A DNA stretch of 64,000 nt from Blasia pusilla (Eukaryota > Marchantiophyta > Marchantiopsida > Blasiales): the NCBI GenBank assembly GCA_050084515.1, contig CM114274.1, forward strand, positions 17,112,001-17,176,000. The letters are read 5' to 3'. Shown here in pieces: positions 32,798-45,344 of the stretch. Each line of letters starts with the position of its first letter. The first letter of the stretch is position 1. The notes beneath the pieces are model-generated. The model saw nothing but the letters and a program-made list of their open reading frames with translations. It searched no databases and was not told where the DNA came from. Both the position numbers and the translations under genes were made by a program.

Positions 32798-33754
32798 CTA
32801 CGACTTGAGCGAATGCATCCTAAGCCCCCCGAGGTTACGATTTCGAAGTATTACAATACTCAAGAATAACCTCTGCCATGTGGCCACCAATAGAACGCGC
32901 ATATTCAATGATGGCTTGTGCCTTCCTAACAATGGAATGAATCGAATGGGTAATGAGCTAAGGCGCCCATCACCTAATTGCCATCTTGGTTTGTAGGATG
33001 CTGACTCCTCCCAGTAATCTAGGAAAAACCCCATCGATATTGGGTATAAGAGTGCTCCACCAACCAAGACGTTGTAGGACTCTTCATCAGTCACTATCGC
33101 CTTGGCTCGCACCATGGACTCATCTCTAGGATGTCTTAGGCGAATCCTCACCAGGACCTCATGTCGGGTGATATACTGTATGGTACTCGCTCCATCCAAG
33201 GATGTCTGTATCCGGAATGGACAACGCTCCACATCAGCTCTCGTCAAGCCCAATCCTCTGAATGACGCTTTCCCCAACATCAGGGGTTGCACTCCTGAAT
33301 CCAACAAGATGCATTGCGGACTAAAAGATCTAACTCCGGGACTCACCAACTGGAAGACCTCTCCTTGGTGATCCAGCAACACAACACGAGGAGAAGCCAT
33401 GGCACGCTCTATTGCGGGTCTAGCGCGCATCTCCGCCATCCTAGCAGCCACAGCCTGCCATGAATCTGATGTGGACAGCCCAAGCATCCGCTCCAAGGGC
33501 AGGTCCATCACCTCCTCTGCAATCAACTCTGAACGTGATGCAGGAACTCCAACTCCGCGCTCACATAGTGGAGCGGCCAGCCGAAAAGCCTCGGCAGGCG
33601 TATCCCCCAACGTCATAACATCCGAAGCAGAAAATAAAAGAGTGTGGTACACACTTGTGGCCGCCCCCAACATCGTGCTCGACACATGCTCCTCTTGAGT
33701 ATCAACAATAAGAGTCGTCGCACTCACTTCTCCCATCGCCCTCCGTGCCTGCAC
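32798..33754 (-). pseudogene. Gypsy aspartic protease region (element 3)
   Basis: An open stretch of 318 codons. The active-site motif is ILLDSGVQPLMLGKASF, with DSG near 33295-33303. Upstream it has GDTPAEAFRLAAPLCERG, the same spacer signature as elements 2 and 4. Downstream VLVGGALLYPISMGFFLDYW parallels VLVGSTVLYPLGFILDFW in element 2, so the two are clearly homologous. The last 50 or so codons diverge into unrelated residues, probably after a frameshift. Confidence 0.9.
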
Positions 33755-34268
33755 ACCATCAACATCACCAACTCTCTAGGAACTTTGATGAAGACCCATC
33801 GATGGGGTCCTCATCGCTTTAGACAACGTGAAAGACTAAGGAAGCCTAGTCTGTTTTCAAGCTTCCCCTCATTGTGGATCCAACTCTGCGGCTGCTCCAT
33901 TCGTCACAACTGCGGTGGCCTCCATCTGGGCATCTCCGCACATCCAACCGGGATCCTCCATATCTCGAGCTGATCCATACGATGTCGATGCCACAGATCC
34001 GGCATCGGTAACCTCAATGCCATAGCAGCAATCTGCTCATGTAGCTACTGTATTTGATCAGCCATCCCAGCCTCACGTCGAGCATCTCCCTCGGTGCGTC
34101 TAGATGGTGGTACTCTACCTCCTCCACGGGAAGCTCCACCATCCTGTTGCGCAACTCGAGCTCCTGGTTCCCCAACGGGACCACCTGGTGCACGATCTCT
34201 AGGCCCACCTGGACCGGCTACTCGCGCTGGTGCCCTCTCTTGCCCTCGGTCGGACGTAACTCAGGATG

Positions 34269-35530
34269 TTAACTAAAACACCTAGCGCGTGTATGACCAT
34301 ACCTCTGACAATAGTCACACTGATAACCTCCTCGTGCATCACCATCTCCTCCTCCATGCTGAGGCATACGTCCATGACCCTGACGAGTGCAATCGCGTTG
34401 ATGATGGGCTCCACCACATGACCAACAAGTGATAGTAGGCGGCTGCTCGTGAGCTGCATATGAAGGTGCAAGTCTCTGTGGCATGGCCTCCCGGTATCCT
34501 CCGTGAGCTCGTGTTACCACAGTCGACCTATCTCGGATTCCACGTTGCTGCACAGATGGTGCAACCAATCGTGACTGCTCTCGCCCAGAACCCATGGTGG
34601 CTACGGTCTCCTCCGCCGTGTTGTGCTCAATGTTCTCGGCGGTCCTAAAAAAATCTCTCAACGTAGGGGAGGTTTTCATAAGAAGCACCTGCTCCCGCAC
34701 ACGTGTCCGTAGGGTCTGATCCAACATCGTGTACCATGATTGGATAGCATGAGCCTCTATCACCCCCTGAGTGACGTTGATCAACCGGTGCAAGCGAGTG
34801 TAAGCCTCACGCAAACTCTCACCTAGGCGCCTTTGGAAGTCGTGGATGCTTTGCAACTTCTTCGTCCGTATCCCCTGGTAGCTCACCCTCAACTTAACAA
34901 AGAACTCAACCACAGGGTTGAACCTGGGACGAACTCGACTAGATGGTGCAACTGCTCCAGTGCGAGTGACCCCTCCTAAAATGTCACTAGTGGAAGAGGA
35001 AGTAGCCTCTCCTGACTCCTCCTCCTCATCTGGGAATGGCTCCATCCATGACACATAATGTGGGTCATAGTAGAGCCTCCACGCCTCGATCTCACGTGCA
35101 TATCTCTGAGAGAACTCATGGTAATCTTCCATGGGCGCCCCCTCTAAATGTTGGAACACACCGTTACATGATGTAAATGGGTTGAACTCTCAAGAGTTCT
35201 TGGCCCGATGGGAGTCACACCAACTCCTAAACTCTGCTATGAAATCATCCCTACTGCACTTGAAAACCTACACGGTCCTCTACCCCGGTCATCCATCTTG
35301 TACGCCCAACTAGTAGGACCACTCACAATGTGTGGCGGTGTGCTAACAAACTCCTCTACACCCTCCCCCTTGTCTGACGATGACACAGAAGGAGGTCGAG
35401 GTGGTCCCTCACGTGGAGACCCTCGAAACCTCGTGCCACTCTGTGTAAAACCTCTAGAGCTACGCTCACCACCTCGCCTCTCAAAGTCCCGAACGGACGC
35501 CGTGATGACCCTCATGCCCCTCTCACCCAA
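34269..35530 (-). pseudogene. Gypsy gag with two zinc knuckles (element 3)
   Basis: This is the best gag of the three. The stretch 34269-35159 is open for 296 codons. It has MFQHLEGAPMEDYHEFSQRY, then FNPVVEFFVKLRVSYQGIRT, LREAYTRLHRLINVTQG and two intact CX2CX4HX4C knuckles, CWSCGGAHHQRDC and CDYCQRYGHTRARC, which bind packaged RNA. An N-terminal piece (35237-35530), Arg/Gly/Ser-rich, lies in another frame. It corresponds to the gag starts near 9737 and 19801 in the other elements. Confidence 0.9.
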
Positions 35531-37591
35531 TCACTCTCAACCTCATGAGTAATCCCTCAATTACTCATCCCAAATATGTAGCACTCGATCTACACTCTCC
35601 CTCCCCTAGACGTGCAACGTGCGCAACACGCGGCGTGGTGCAGCAAATCGACCAGGCTATCATCTCATCGACAACCTACCCTCAACTCTGGATATCCCAC
35701 ACAGGTCTATGTCCCCTAAACCACATACATGAATGATGCTCTCAGCATCCACACAACCCTATATCCCCAAATAAACTACCCAAATCCCAGAATCCCTCAC
35801 ACGTGCAGGGTAAAGGACGAGAATGGGTAACCTGAACACATGTCGATGTCCCTCCTCAGCAACTGCAAATCTCGACCCCAACTCGGTCGTGAAGAAAACT
35901 CCTCCAATTAGCAAGTTGTACTCCTCTCGTACTGACATTGCTCAACCTCCTTGATATGAGGTGCAGGTTGAGCGGTCCGGTATGGCACTGGCAGCATAGA
36001 ACAACTACAAATAGCACGGCACTCGGGAATGGGGTGCGGACTCGACGGCATATCCTCCTCAATCAGAAATTCACAAGCTCTGCTCCTTAGTGAAGGAGCG
36101 GTTCCGTGATCAAGATGGTGAGGTACGGCCACAAGCGGCACGACGCAACAATCGACAGCGCGTTGCGGCTACGGGCGTCAAGCACGGTACTCGATCGTCG
36201 TCAAGTGACTACCAATCACAACATAGCAGCATGAAATCAAAACTCAAACACCATAACGGGAAACATTTTGCCATCATTGGTTGATAACAAAACTGCGATG
36301 AAGGTGGCGACCAAAACAAAGTTTGTGGTGGCGACGCAAGTCAAAGAATCAACGAACGTCGTGGAAGACCCTCCACTTTGTAATGGCGGCAATGGCAACC
36401 AAAGGGTGGATAACAGACGGTGGACCGTTGATGGTGACGGCCGACCGGTGGTGCTCACAGTTGACCATTGACGGTGATGATTGACCATTGATGGTGGACC
36501 GTTGATGGTGACTGTGACGGCGACGGCCGCCGCCAGCATGGCGTCTAGTTTAGGGTTTGAACTATTTAACCCTAAAAATCGCCTAGCAATGGCAATTTTG
36601 CAAGATTGATCATAACTTTTTTCTCACAACTCCAAATTTTGCACCATTTGTTGCACCGCCTTCACGATCTACGATAATGTTAAAAAAATTTAGAATCAAA
36701 AATTTCAGTAAAAACTTACAGGGATTGTAGTAAATCCCAATGTCTCTTTCTCCTACACAAAATTTGGGAGCGCTTCCACGCTGATTTCTCCCAACAAAAA
36801 TGTAAAACCTATAAAAATACAAGTCAACAAGCTACATATGCTCCCAAGAGCACCGGTATAGGGCAGCCTGCCCCCATAATCAATCCCTATCAGAAATTGG
36901 CCGGCGCTTCCGTGGGCCACTCTTCCACACAAAAAATCGGCAAATGCAAAGAACAATCCTTGCTCCGGTGAGCACTCCCATGAGCCTCTAAACGGGGAAC
37001 ACAGTCCCCAACCTGCAAAAACAACAAGTGACCAGCGAGCTCCCTCATGAAGCTCTCTCACTCTCTCATTCTCTCATTCTCTCTGTGTAAAGTAAGATCC
37101 AATCTCTCTCAACACCGTCTCACACCATAACTCTCAAAGGTGTGCAGTCTCTCTCATGTCAAACCAAACCCACTCTCCTAATGAGAGGCTTAGATAACAC
37201 TCACAAGGCAAGGGACCATAGCTCCGCTGCCTTATGCCAAGAGGTTCAACAAAGAGAGAATGAGCTCTTAAGCTCTCTCTCTTGGAGGTGTACCCCCTTC
37301 CCTCTCCCAAGCCCTCTCAAGGGTAACCTATGCTCGCAGGTCACCTCCTTGGCTCTTGACCTGCTATAGCGGATCAAGGGCCACTTCCCAAAGTAGAAAG
37401 TTAAGGATCCCTACTATGGAAACTTACCCAAAATAGTAAGTTTATCTATATGGCTCCAAATGAGCCGAAACGAAGGGGAAACCTACTCTCTCACGTTTCC
37501 TGGGGCCTCAATAGGTCATCCTCGACCTCCTGGGCATGTCCTCCACTAATTGTGTAGACGCTCTGCTAGATCCCACGGATCTATCCTAACA
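35531..37591 (-). repeat. Leader and 5' LTR of gypsy element 3
   Basis: A non-coding stretch. GAATGGGTAACCTGA at 35821-35835 matches 10137-10151 of element 2 exactly. A degenerate minisatellite based on TTGACCATTGATGGTG lies at 36418-36520. CTCTC-rich runs are at 37040-37085. The outer end is placed at the minus-strand TGTTAGGATAG near 37591. The inner LTR edge is undetermined. Confidence 0.5.
36418..36520. repeat. Degenerate minisatellite, GTTGACCATTGATGGTGA type
   Basis: Four to six imperfect copies of an 18-21 bp unit (GTGGACCGTTGATGGTGAC, GTTGACCATTGACGGTGA, GATTGACCATTGATGGTG) lie within the leader/LTR of element 3. Confidence 0.7.
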
Positions 37592-38530
37592 GTCGTGATA
37601 GGGTTTTTTAAATGTAGCTCAAAATTAAGGGCACCTTCATATTTACAACAAGAATGTGCTCTAGTTCATTGAGAGAAACTAATAAATATGGATTCATACT
37701 TGTGTAGGAGTGCGCATTGTGACAACTCCTTCGATTCATGTGTCTCCTAAAGGTATGTAGTGTGGATATTGGTGCTCAAATTTATTTTCTACCTTTCCTT
37801 TATTTAGATATGATACCAAATAATGGTTACGATGCTTCATCTTATGTGACTTCATATTCAATTGATTGGACATGCAGGAAAGACACACACTATGCCTACA
37901 TTCAAAGATCCTTTGAGTGGCTGCTCAAGTGATGGAGAGGCCACATTGGGTCGGAAAGGTATCCTAAACTCTTACCTTAGTGCATGCTTTCTTACAATAT
38001 CTTTAAAGCCAAAGTGGGAGCGGAAAGCGTACTCACAAATGAGAATATTGATCTTGCTGCAATTTGAAGTTGTCCATAAAATTTTTTCCACTTTCTTCTA
38101 ATGCTCTTCAATGTTTTCCAATAGGATAGGAGAAGATTAGGAGCCCTACGATGAAGCTGGGTGGAGAGGTGAACTCCAACCGTAAGGGTAAGTTTTCTTC
38201 TACATGCTCTCTTACAAAAATTGGTTAGAGTTTAAGGTTCTCATTGATGGATGGTTGTTTTAGGTTTTAGCAATCTGATCTTGTTAGTGTGGAAAATAGC
38301 AGGTATTCATGTCTTGAGACATTTTGTGATCATTGTAAACAAATTTTAGATCTTGATCGCTATAAAACGAGTTCGGATCTTTCAAATATGATCATGTCAT
38401 TTTCAAGTATTAGTGTTGTTTGTAAGCTTTCTATTTGATTTTTATATGACATCTGAAGACATGTGTGATATTCCCCATTCAAGTTAGAATTTGGTTGAGA
38501 ACCATTTAATCATACTTTGATCATGCTGTT
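37592..38530. other. Non-coding interval
   Basis: This lies between element 3 and the CACTA-associated fragment. Short frames at 37738-38101 have no recognisable features. Splice-like signals occur but no gene model can be supported. Confidence 0.4.
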
Positions 38531-38534
38531 GTAG

Positions 38535-38804
38535 ATAGGCGATGATGTCTCCTTCACAGAACACAGAAATCCTTGCCATATACTTGCTCATGGAGTGATA
38601 ACAGGGACATCCGGTCGTGATAAGAGTCATGGCAAAGACATTCCAGATGGGGTTATGCGGGTCACAATCAAGAGTATCTTGGAGCCGGAGTATGCGTTAT
38701 GGCAAACCAATGAGGAGGACGATCCCCCTCAACAAGTATTAGGTGATGCAATAGGAACAAATGTACTCTGGCCTGAATTGAACTTGAAGAAACGGGTGGA
38801 TTAA
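38535..38804 (+). pseudogene. CACTA-associated DUF8039-like fragment
   Basis: After an acceptor-like TGTTGTAG the frame encodes HILAHGVITG, KDIPDGVMRVTIKSILEPEY and QVLGDAIGTNVLWPELNL, stopping at 38802-38804. The pattern H.....G, D...G...V.V, ..A.G..V.WP is that of the small domain often found downstream of Ptta-type blocks in plant CACTA elements. It is an isolated fragment on the plus strand, so it is not part of the minus-strand CACTA at 24677-29687. Confidence 0.45.
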
Positions 38805-39522
38805 GGCTTTTCGTTGTTTCCTTCATGTTCTTGGAAATAGTGGTAGCAAAGGAGATCTTGTGATCCATAAAGCATTTTAAATCTCACCTATTCTGCCAAA
38901 AATGAGATAATGCTTTGTGGTCAGATATAATATGGTCAGATTTTGTGATCAAGTGTTAATAAAATGCGGTTCCTTGAAATTTGATTCCAAGTTTTATGGG
39001 TGTCAAGAGTATTGCTTCTTTTATACTTCAGACTTCAAGATGAAAAGTAGTATATACAAATACTAAAAGAGTTCAGATCTGAGTCCGCATATCTGAAAAT
39101 TTTACCTATAAACTTATGGATACTACACTGATTTGTTCTCATATTAGAAAACTAAGTCTTAAAACTTCATACAAAAACATCATTTCCATACTCATTCGGT
39201 GCAACCGCCAGTTGAAACACCTATTAAGCAAGCATGTGTCAAAATGCCCTAGAAAATCTTGGGAATATTGTCTTGCATACAAATCGTTGTTCATTTTACT
39301 CAATTCCACCCTCTACATCAATGGAATGAGTTTTTCTATCCAGCCTTGCTCCAAAGTATTTCATTCAGATCTGAACCTGCTCTTCTATCTTTAGACTTTG
39401 AATCTTGGACATATTTACATGAGTGCATACATAAGAAAATAGTCAATGGAATTGAGGATGTTGACACTCTTGTTAAGGCCCACACAATAAAGATTTTGTG
39501 GGGCCAAGTTCACATTTCATAG

Positions 39523-40967
39523 ATGCTTGCCAAAGTTACTGACATATTAAAACCTGAACTAGATGTAAACATTAGTGGCATGCTCCTAAACTCTTCATGC
39601 CATAATACTTGTTCATCACCATCACATGAGGTCCATACCCCAGACACGGATGTATCTACTCTTAATGATGAGAAATTAGCTCTTTTTAATACTCTCTGCA
39701 GCCTTACGTCGGGTCTTGTAATTCTAAAAGGTCCACTTGGTTGTGGCAAGACATATTTCATAACATTCATGCATAATATATGGGCTCAAGAAGCCATGAA
39801 CCCGTTTCTAACAATAACAAAAGGCATTGATGGTGTTAGACTTCACACTGAGGCCACCATTGTTGATTTTGCCTTTGCTATACCCATAAAAGGTGATCTC
39901 CCAACAATGCACCCTAGTTTTGATACTTATTTAAGGTTGAAGTCTACTCAGATGATTGTTATAGATGAGTGTTCAATGCTGACACCATAGATCCTACAAA
40001 TAGTTGCACTGCCGTTGAATGAGGTTTGTAATAATGATCATATGAATCCATTTGGTAACAAGATTGTCATTTTAGTTGGTAACTTGTGTCAGTTATCTCC
40101 ACTCTGTAACCATAAGGCCAACCCTTATTATAAAACCTGCCACTTGATATCCTCAACATTCTTCCACGATATCATGACCTTTGAATTGTCAACTGCAGTC
40201 AGACATTCGCATGACCCAAATTACCTTCAATTTTTAACTTCCATTAGAAATAAACCACCTATACAATGCGAGCTTAACAACTGTTTGTCCATTATTTTGT
40301 TTCAGAGAATGAAGCTATTGATTTCATTCACTATGACACAACAATTCTATGCACACATTGTGAAGATGTGTCAGTGTTCAATGTACTTGCTTTACGACGA
40401 GTGTTTGGGGATGCATCTATCGTGAAAGTGCTTGTTACATCAGATGCTCCACTCACACCTAAATTAAGTGTTTTGTTAGAAGAAACCACATTCCACCAAT
40501 TACCATATGTTGCCTTGCATTCTCTTGTTATGCTTACTTCAAATACCAATCTGAGGGTACAAGCTGCCAATGGCTCCTTGGCAAAGGTGATAGACTTAAT
40601 TTACAATGGTGAGGACTTGGTAGGTATTATGGTCACCATATTATCAAACAACAAAGATTTGCTCATTAGTAGAATAAAATTTTCAACTCTCATGAATGCA
40701 TCCCAACAGAATTATGTTAAAAGGACATTTCCACTAACTCTCGAATATGCAATGACGGGTCACAAGAGTCAGGGTTCAACAATTTATGGTCCTTGTCTTT
40801 TGGTAATCAAGTCTGTATTTGCTATAGGCCTTCCTTATCTCATCCTATCTCGAGTAAAGGCTAGAAACCAGCTGAGGATTTTGAGAGAGCTACATCCTAC
40901 AAATTTCCAAGTATTTGGACAAGATAATCATCATTTGCAGGATGAATTTTATTTCTTGTCATTTTAA
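39523..40967 (+). pseudogene. PIF1-like helicase, broken
   Basis: Superfamily-1 helicase motifs appear in order: LNDEKLALFNTLCSL, Walker A GPLGCGKTYF, Walker B IVIDECSML, ILVGNLCQLSPL (motif III), a block with VMLTSNTNLRVQAANGSLAKV, and TLEYAMTGHKSQGST (motif V) with YLILSRVKARNQL (motif VI). An in-frame amber at 39988-39990 and a frameshift at about 40290-40360 disrupt it. PIF1-like helicases of this size in plants are either host-derived or the helicase part of Helitrons. No HUH/Rep domain is readable in the 400 bp upstream, so the element type is unproven. Confidence 0.85.
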
Positions 40968-42803
40968 GAAGAATGGTATCCCAAGGTAGCTCCACACGTG
41001 GACGTGTTGCAAGGTTAGCAGGCCACCCTCATCCTGTTCTTCAAGATCCTATGATTGGCCAGCAAGCGAATCTTCATGAAGAAGTTCCAGCTCCATCTGA
41101 GTTTGCTCCACAAAATCACCCCCGTGTAGCTTAGTAGCCATTCCAACCTCATCTAGAGGTTTGTTACTTTACAAAGTCAATTCCTCTATAATGTCCTACC
41201 CCTTCTAGAGGACTTGCTAACACTCGCTTCTAAGGTTCATGTGAACTATCTCGATTTTTCCAGCATGATTTTAAACGACATTAACACTCAACAAGAGGAT
41301 GTGAGGCCACGCTGTACATCGCCTACTGAGAATCAAATGAAGTAATCAGAAAACCTAGAAGTCATGCCAGCATTTTGGGAACATGGTGTTACTGGTCGAC
41401 AAATACAAAGTTTCATTTCACAAGGCTAGACCTGGGACTCCAAGTTTTGGAGAATTCATAAAGACGGCCTTGCTTCAGATATCACATAATTTCTCCAATT
41501 TCTTTACCAAACCTTGTTTTTTTTCCTTGCTTTTATTTATTTTTTGCCAATCAAATATCTAGTTGTTTTAACTTTGTCCACTTGATATGCAGGAATCCAG
41601 AAGGAAACTCTAAGATTCAGGAATGTTGACTTCAAAGAGTCATCTCTAACAAGGAAGCATGCTACACGGTTGTTCAATCACATCACTCGTGGCATCCGTT
41701 GAGACCAACTCAGAACACTCAGACATGAGATGCATCTGCCACTCACTATGTTGCTAGATCTGTCCCCTATAAAAGCACCTCAATTAATTCATCGCATGAA
41801 AACTGCACATGATGCTGGTAAGCTCCCAAAGTTTGCCCCCCTTCCTATTGACCTTGATAATCCTCCACATATACAGTTATTTTTTGACTTTGAGGATGTC
41901 ATCCTTGTTTCCTCTACCCCTGTTGATGTTCCATTCCATCCCTGATCCACAACTTTGCCACATGCCACCCCAATGTCCAAGACCAATCAATTTTTACCAA
42001 ACCCAAGAAATATCACTTATGATCTAGACCTTCTTGTTACATCACCTAACAAGCGCAAATGTGTCTGAAGTACAACACCAACACGTGGTATGATATAAGC
42101 TTATTCCCTTGTTTCTTTTTCCATTTTTGCTTAGTTTGCTTGAATACATTGTACTCATACCATTTGCTGTATTTTTGCAGGTCACAAATGTAATGATAAA
42201 AAAACACTCTCCATCAGCATACATTTTCATTTCCTACTGCTGATTTTGGATGCTTTGCATTTTTCCTACTTAGAAATATATCAATTCTACCTTGCACATA
42301 ATCTTTATCTATGCTTTTGCATACATTTCGTAACTGATCGGAGTTGTCTTCTACTATATATCCAATATAAAAGTACAAATTTTCACTACATTATGTTTGT
42401 TGGATTTGTCAATACCTTTCATACCAACTGTGAATTTTCATTCATTTCTACCTATTTATTTCCATATCTGTTCTAATAGTACTTCTAGATTAGAGTCCTG
42501 TGATTCCTTTACTGCATTACTCTCTTCTCATTTGTGATAGAGTGCACTACTCTATTTCTAAGTTCAATTATTCTTTCTTCATTGTCTTCATATAAGATTT
42601 TGCACCAATAATCAGTTCCGATATTCAAATATCTCTTTGGTTCTAATTCTCAGAGATCAGGTCTGCGTGCACGCCAACCAGTTCGTTGTGGACCCCTGCA
42701 TCAAGTTGCATCTTCATCACATGTTACTCGACAAGCCAACAATATTCAGTTCAGGGACAAAGATATCAACATTCAATACCATCAAGGGATTAATAATGAT
42801 GAA
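40968..42803. other. Interval downstream of the helicase
   Basis: No supported gene. A short plus frame at 41730-41945 and several T-rich stretches are present. Some pieces have coding-like composition and acceptor-like ends, such as before 41594 and 42652, but they cannot be assembled. Confidence 0.35.
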
Positions 42804-43085
42804 ATGAGAGTGCAATCATTTGATGATGATTGTATAGATTCAATCCGTGCAGCAAAGTACAATAACTTGCACTTGTCTACACAAATCAATGAACTCAATG
42901 AAGCACTCTTCTCTTCACTTCACCAAAACCAGAAAATTGTTGTTGAAATTAAAGCTGTCAAAACTCAGTTGCAGGAAATCAGGAATCAAGTTTCTGATTT
43001 TGGAAGGCTTGTTGGTCCTCATATAGAAGATAGTCCACAACTTAGACTTCAACTTAGTATAATTCAATCCATGTTGAGAGACTAA
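42804..43085 (+). CDS. Coiled-coil fragment of unknown protein
   Basis: A plus-strand frame of 93 codons begins at an ATG that is preceded by more open sequence from about 42655. It encodes hydrophobic heptads (LHLSTQINELNEALFSSL, IVVEIKAVKTQLQEIRNQVS) that should form a coiled coil, and it ends at a stop at 43083-43085. The family is not recognised. It could be the last exon of a transposon-borne protein linked to the helicase region. Confidence 0.3.
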   Translation: MRVQSFDDDCIDSIRAAKYNNLHLSTQINELNEALFSSLHQNQKIVVEIKAVKTQLQEIRNQVSDFGRLVGPHIEDSPQLRLQLSIIQSMLRD

Positions 43086-43139
43086 AGAGGATAGTTCAGA
43101 CGGTCTACACTACGCTTCAGATTACGTGTTGTTCAAATT

Positions 43140-43350
43140 TTCTACCGGAGTTCTCTTACATGCCATGCCCACTTCAGATCAAAGTTTTTGGAACATACTA
43201 GTTCAGCTCAACTTTTCTCCATATCAATTTATGTGTTTTCTACTTCACTCACATTGCCACCTTTATGCCATTTGCACTTCAGATCAGAGTTTTTTGGAAC
43301 TACTTTAGATGTACTCTTCTCCATATCAATTTGAGTGCTTTGCCACTTCA
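43140..43350. repeat. Imperfect tandem duplication, period about 105 bp
   Basis: ACTTCAGATC at 43171 recurs at 43276. Both are followed by AGAGTTTTTGGAAC-like sequence and later by TCTCCATATCAATTT. There are two copies. Confidence 0.7.
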
Positions 43351-45344
43351 CTCAAACCAACCCCTTTTATAGATATTTTAAATTAAATTCATAATGACCC
43401 CTTTTGCTTGTAATTTCTTGCATGTCTTACCCTCTCACTGGAATACTCTGTTAATCGTTTAATTTCTTCTGAAGCCTGATTTTGAGCACATTTCTTTCAC
43501 ATTCTAAATTGCATTGAACAAAGATCATACCAAGCAGTCCTTAATTAATTGACTCCTGAATCCACTATTCCTCATGGATTCCTTAATGTTTTCATATTCA
43601 AAGCCATCGTAAAATTTATTACATTGTACCCACTGCATCGACAAATGGTCACCAGTATATTCTTTATTTTCCCGTTAGACAAATGCTCATCAGTAAATCC
43701 TTTTCTGTCTTGTCACACAAATTTGTCAATAGCCAAATTTATACAACACCTATAGAAAGTTACATAATTTGTTTTACATACACTACTTTAAGTTCATACA
43801 CTTATAGTTTAAATAACACTTACTTTTTAACTATTTTAGTATTAACAACTACATAGGCTGCATACTTGTTCTTCTTACTACATGTATACCACCATAAGTT
43901 ACATGTCAGAACAAATAGGATTGTAAAATGACTTGTTCATGCCATTCTTTATGCCTAAAATAAGTCATTTATTAAGATTCACACAATCATTCTTTATGAC
44001 TCATAGAATTCTATTTTATTACTCAGATTATTCATTATGATGTTGGAGTTATTCTTTATGATTTGTATAATGATTAATCCAAGTCATTGTTTATGTCTCG
44101 CCTAATTGTAAACATTGACTACAAAGAATTCGTATTTAGTGACTAAGACGAGTAAAAAGGAGACAAAAATATGACTACACTTGGTTTGAATAACAACTTG
44201 TACGATTATGAGTAATTTTTGCTATTATAGTCTTATAGTTAAGTAATTACGGAGTCTTATAGCCTCAGTTTGAGTAACAAGAAGGTTTTTTTAGTCATTC
44301 GAAGGGGTTTGTACTAGTATAACTACTGCTATGTAGGAAAGAAGGATGTTGTGTGCCCTTGGTATTTTTTTTTAATATATGGATTTGCATGTTGGGAGAT
44401 CGATGGTATTTGTTGTGTGGATGTGAACAACAATGTAATTTAACTTATGGATATTTATATGCATGACAACTAGAAAGAAGTTTGAAATATTCTTGACAAA
44501 TGATCTTCAAAATTAAGGGAATTTCGTTGAAATATATTAAACTCATTTGGATTTGACTTTTAAATGATTTTCCTCTATAGTTGAATTTATGACTTTAATT
44601 CCATAATTCTCACTTCCTAACTTTCTAACGAAGGCTAATTAAAAATTACATGTCTTAAGGGACGTTACATCCTTAACCTACAACACAATAATAATTTAGA
44701 CTAGTGTAAATATGGACGATGAACAGATTTAAATTACCTCTTATAATTAAATTATAAATATTTTTATTATTTTCAAAAGTAAATAGTTGTATTAATTGAA
44801 AATGAGAAAAAACTACAAAATGAAAGGATGTCCAAAAGTATTGTCTTCGTGCACTTCGGACATGAACCCATTATATTACTTCGGTAGGGTTCTCTTTCAA
44901 ACGGTACAAGTTATTTTCTTCAAATACTTTATTCGAATAAAAGTTTAGAAAAAATAAATTTATCCAAAGGTCTTGTAAAGACCCAAAGGCCATCGTCGAG
45001 GAAACCTTCGCGATTCGAGCTCAGTGCACTTCAAAGCTCGAGTCCGCGCCAGAGTTGGTCTCGTTAATGACATTCGTAAGAATTCTCAACCCTGGAATCA
45101 TATGCACCAGAGAGTCGTGTGGATTAGATCCTCATCTTGCTCGCTGAATGGTTGAATTCTATCCAATATGAGGTGATTCAGGTTGGGAGATCGTCAAAAC
45201 TACGAAAATTGGGGCGATCAATTTGTTAGTACGGGGGGAGGAGTATTGCGAGCCTAGAAGTGCTTGAATTGGGGAAGGAGGGAATCGGATTCGAGAAACG
45301 AAAAGGCGGGAACAGGGTCTCTGCTCACGAAGGACGTAACTAAG
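43351..45344. other. AT-rich intergenic stretch upstream of the DUF538 gene
   Basis: No gene is supported. At 43930-44100 a loosely repeated ATTCTTTATGA phrase occurs several times. The last few hundred bases presumably hold the promoter of the DUF538 gene, but I cannot pick a clear TATA box. Confidence 0.4.

Larger units (their letters stand above)
32722..37591 (-). mobile_element. Ty3/gypsy element 3: LTR, leader, gag, protease
   Basis: The minus strand shows an LTR beginning TGTTAGGATAGATCC near 37591, then the leader, gag (35530-34269), protease (33754-32798) and about 80 bp more that still look coding (FAQVVEQFGGKLAYVA, HYGNELDP). The element then ends. As in element 4, nothing of the methyltransferase, RT or integrase remains. 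Confidence 0.8.

Noticed and set aside
39523-43085. Complete autonomous Helitron
   Set aside because: No Rep/HUH motif and no convincing TC or CTRR ends were found around the helicase.
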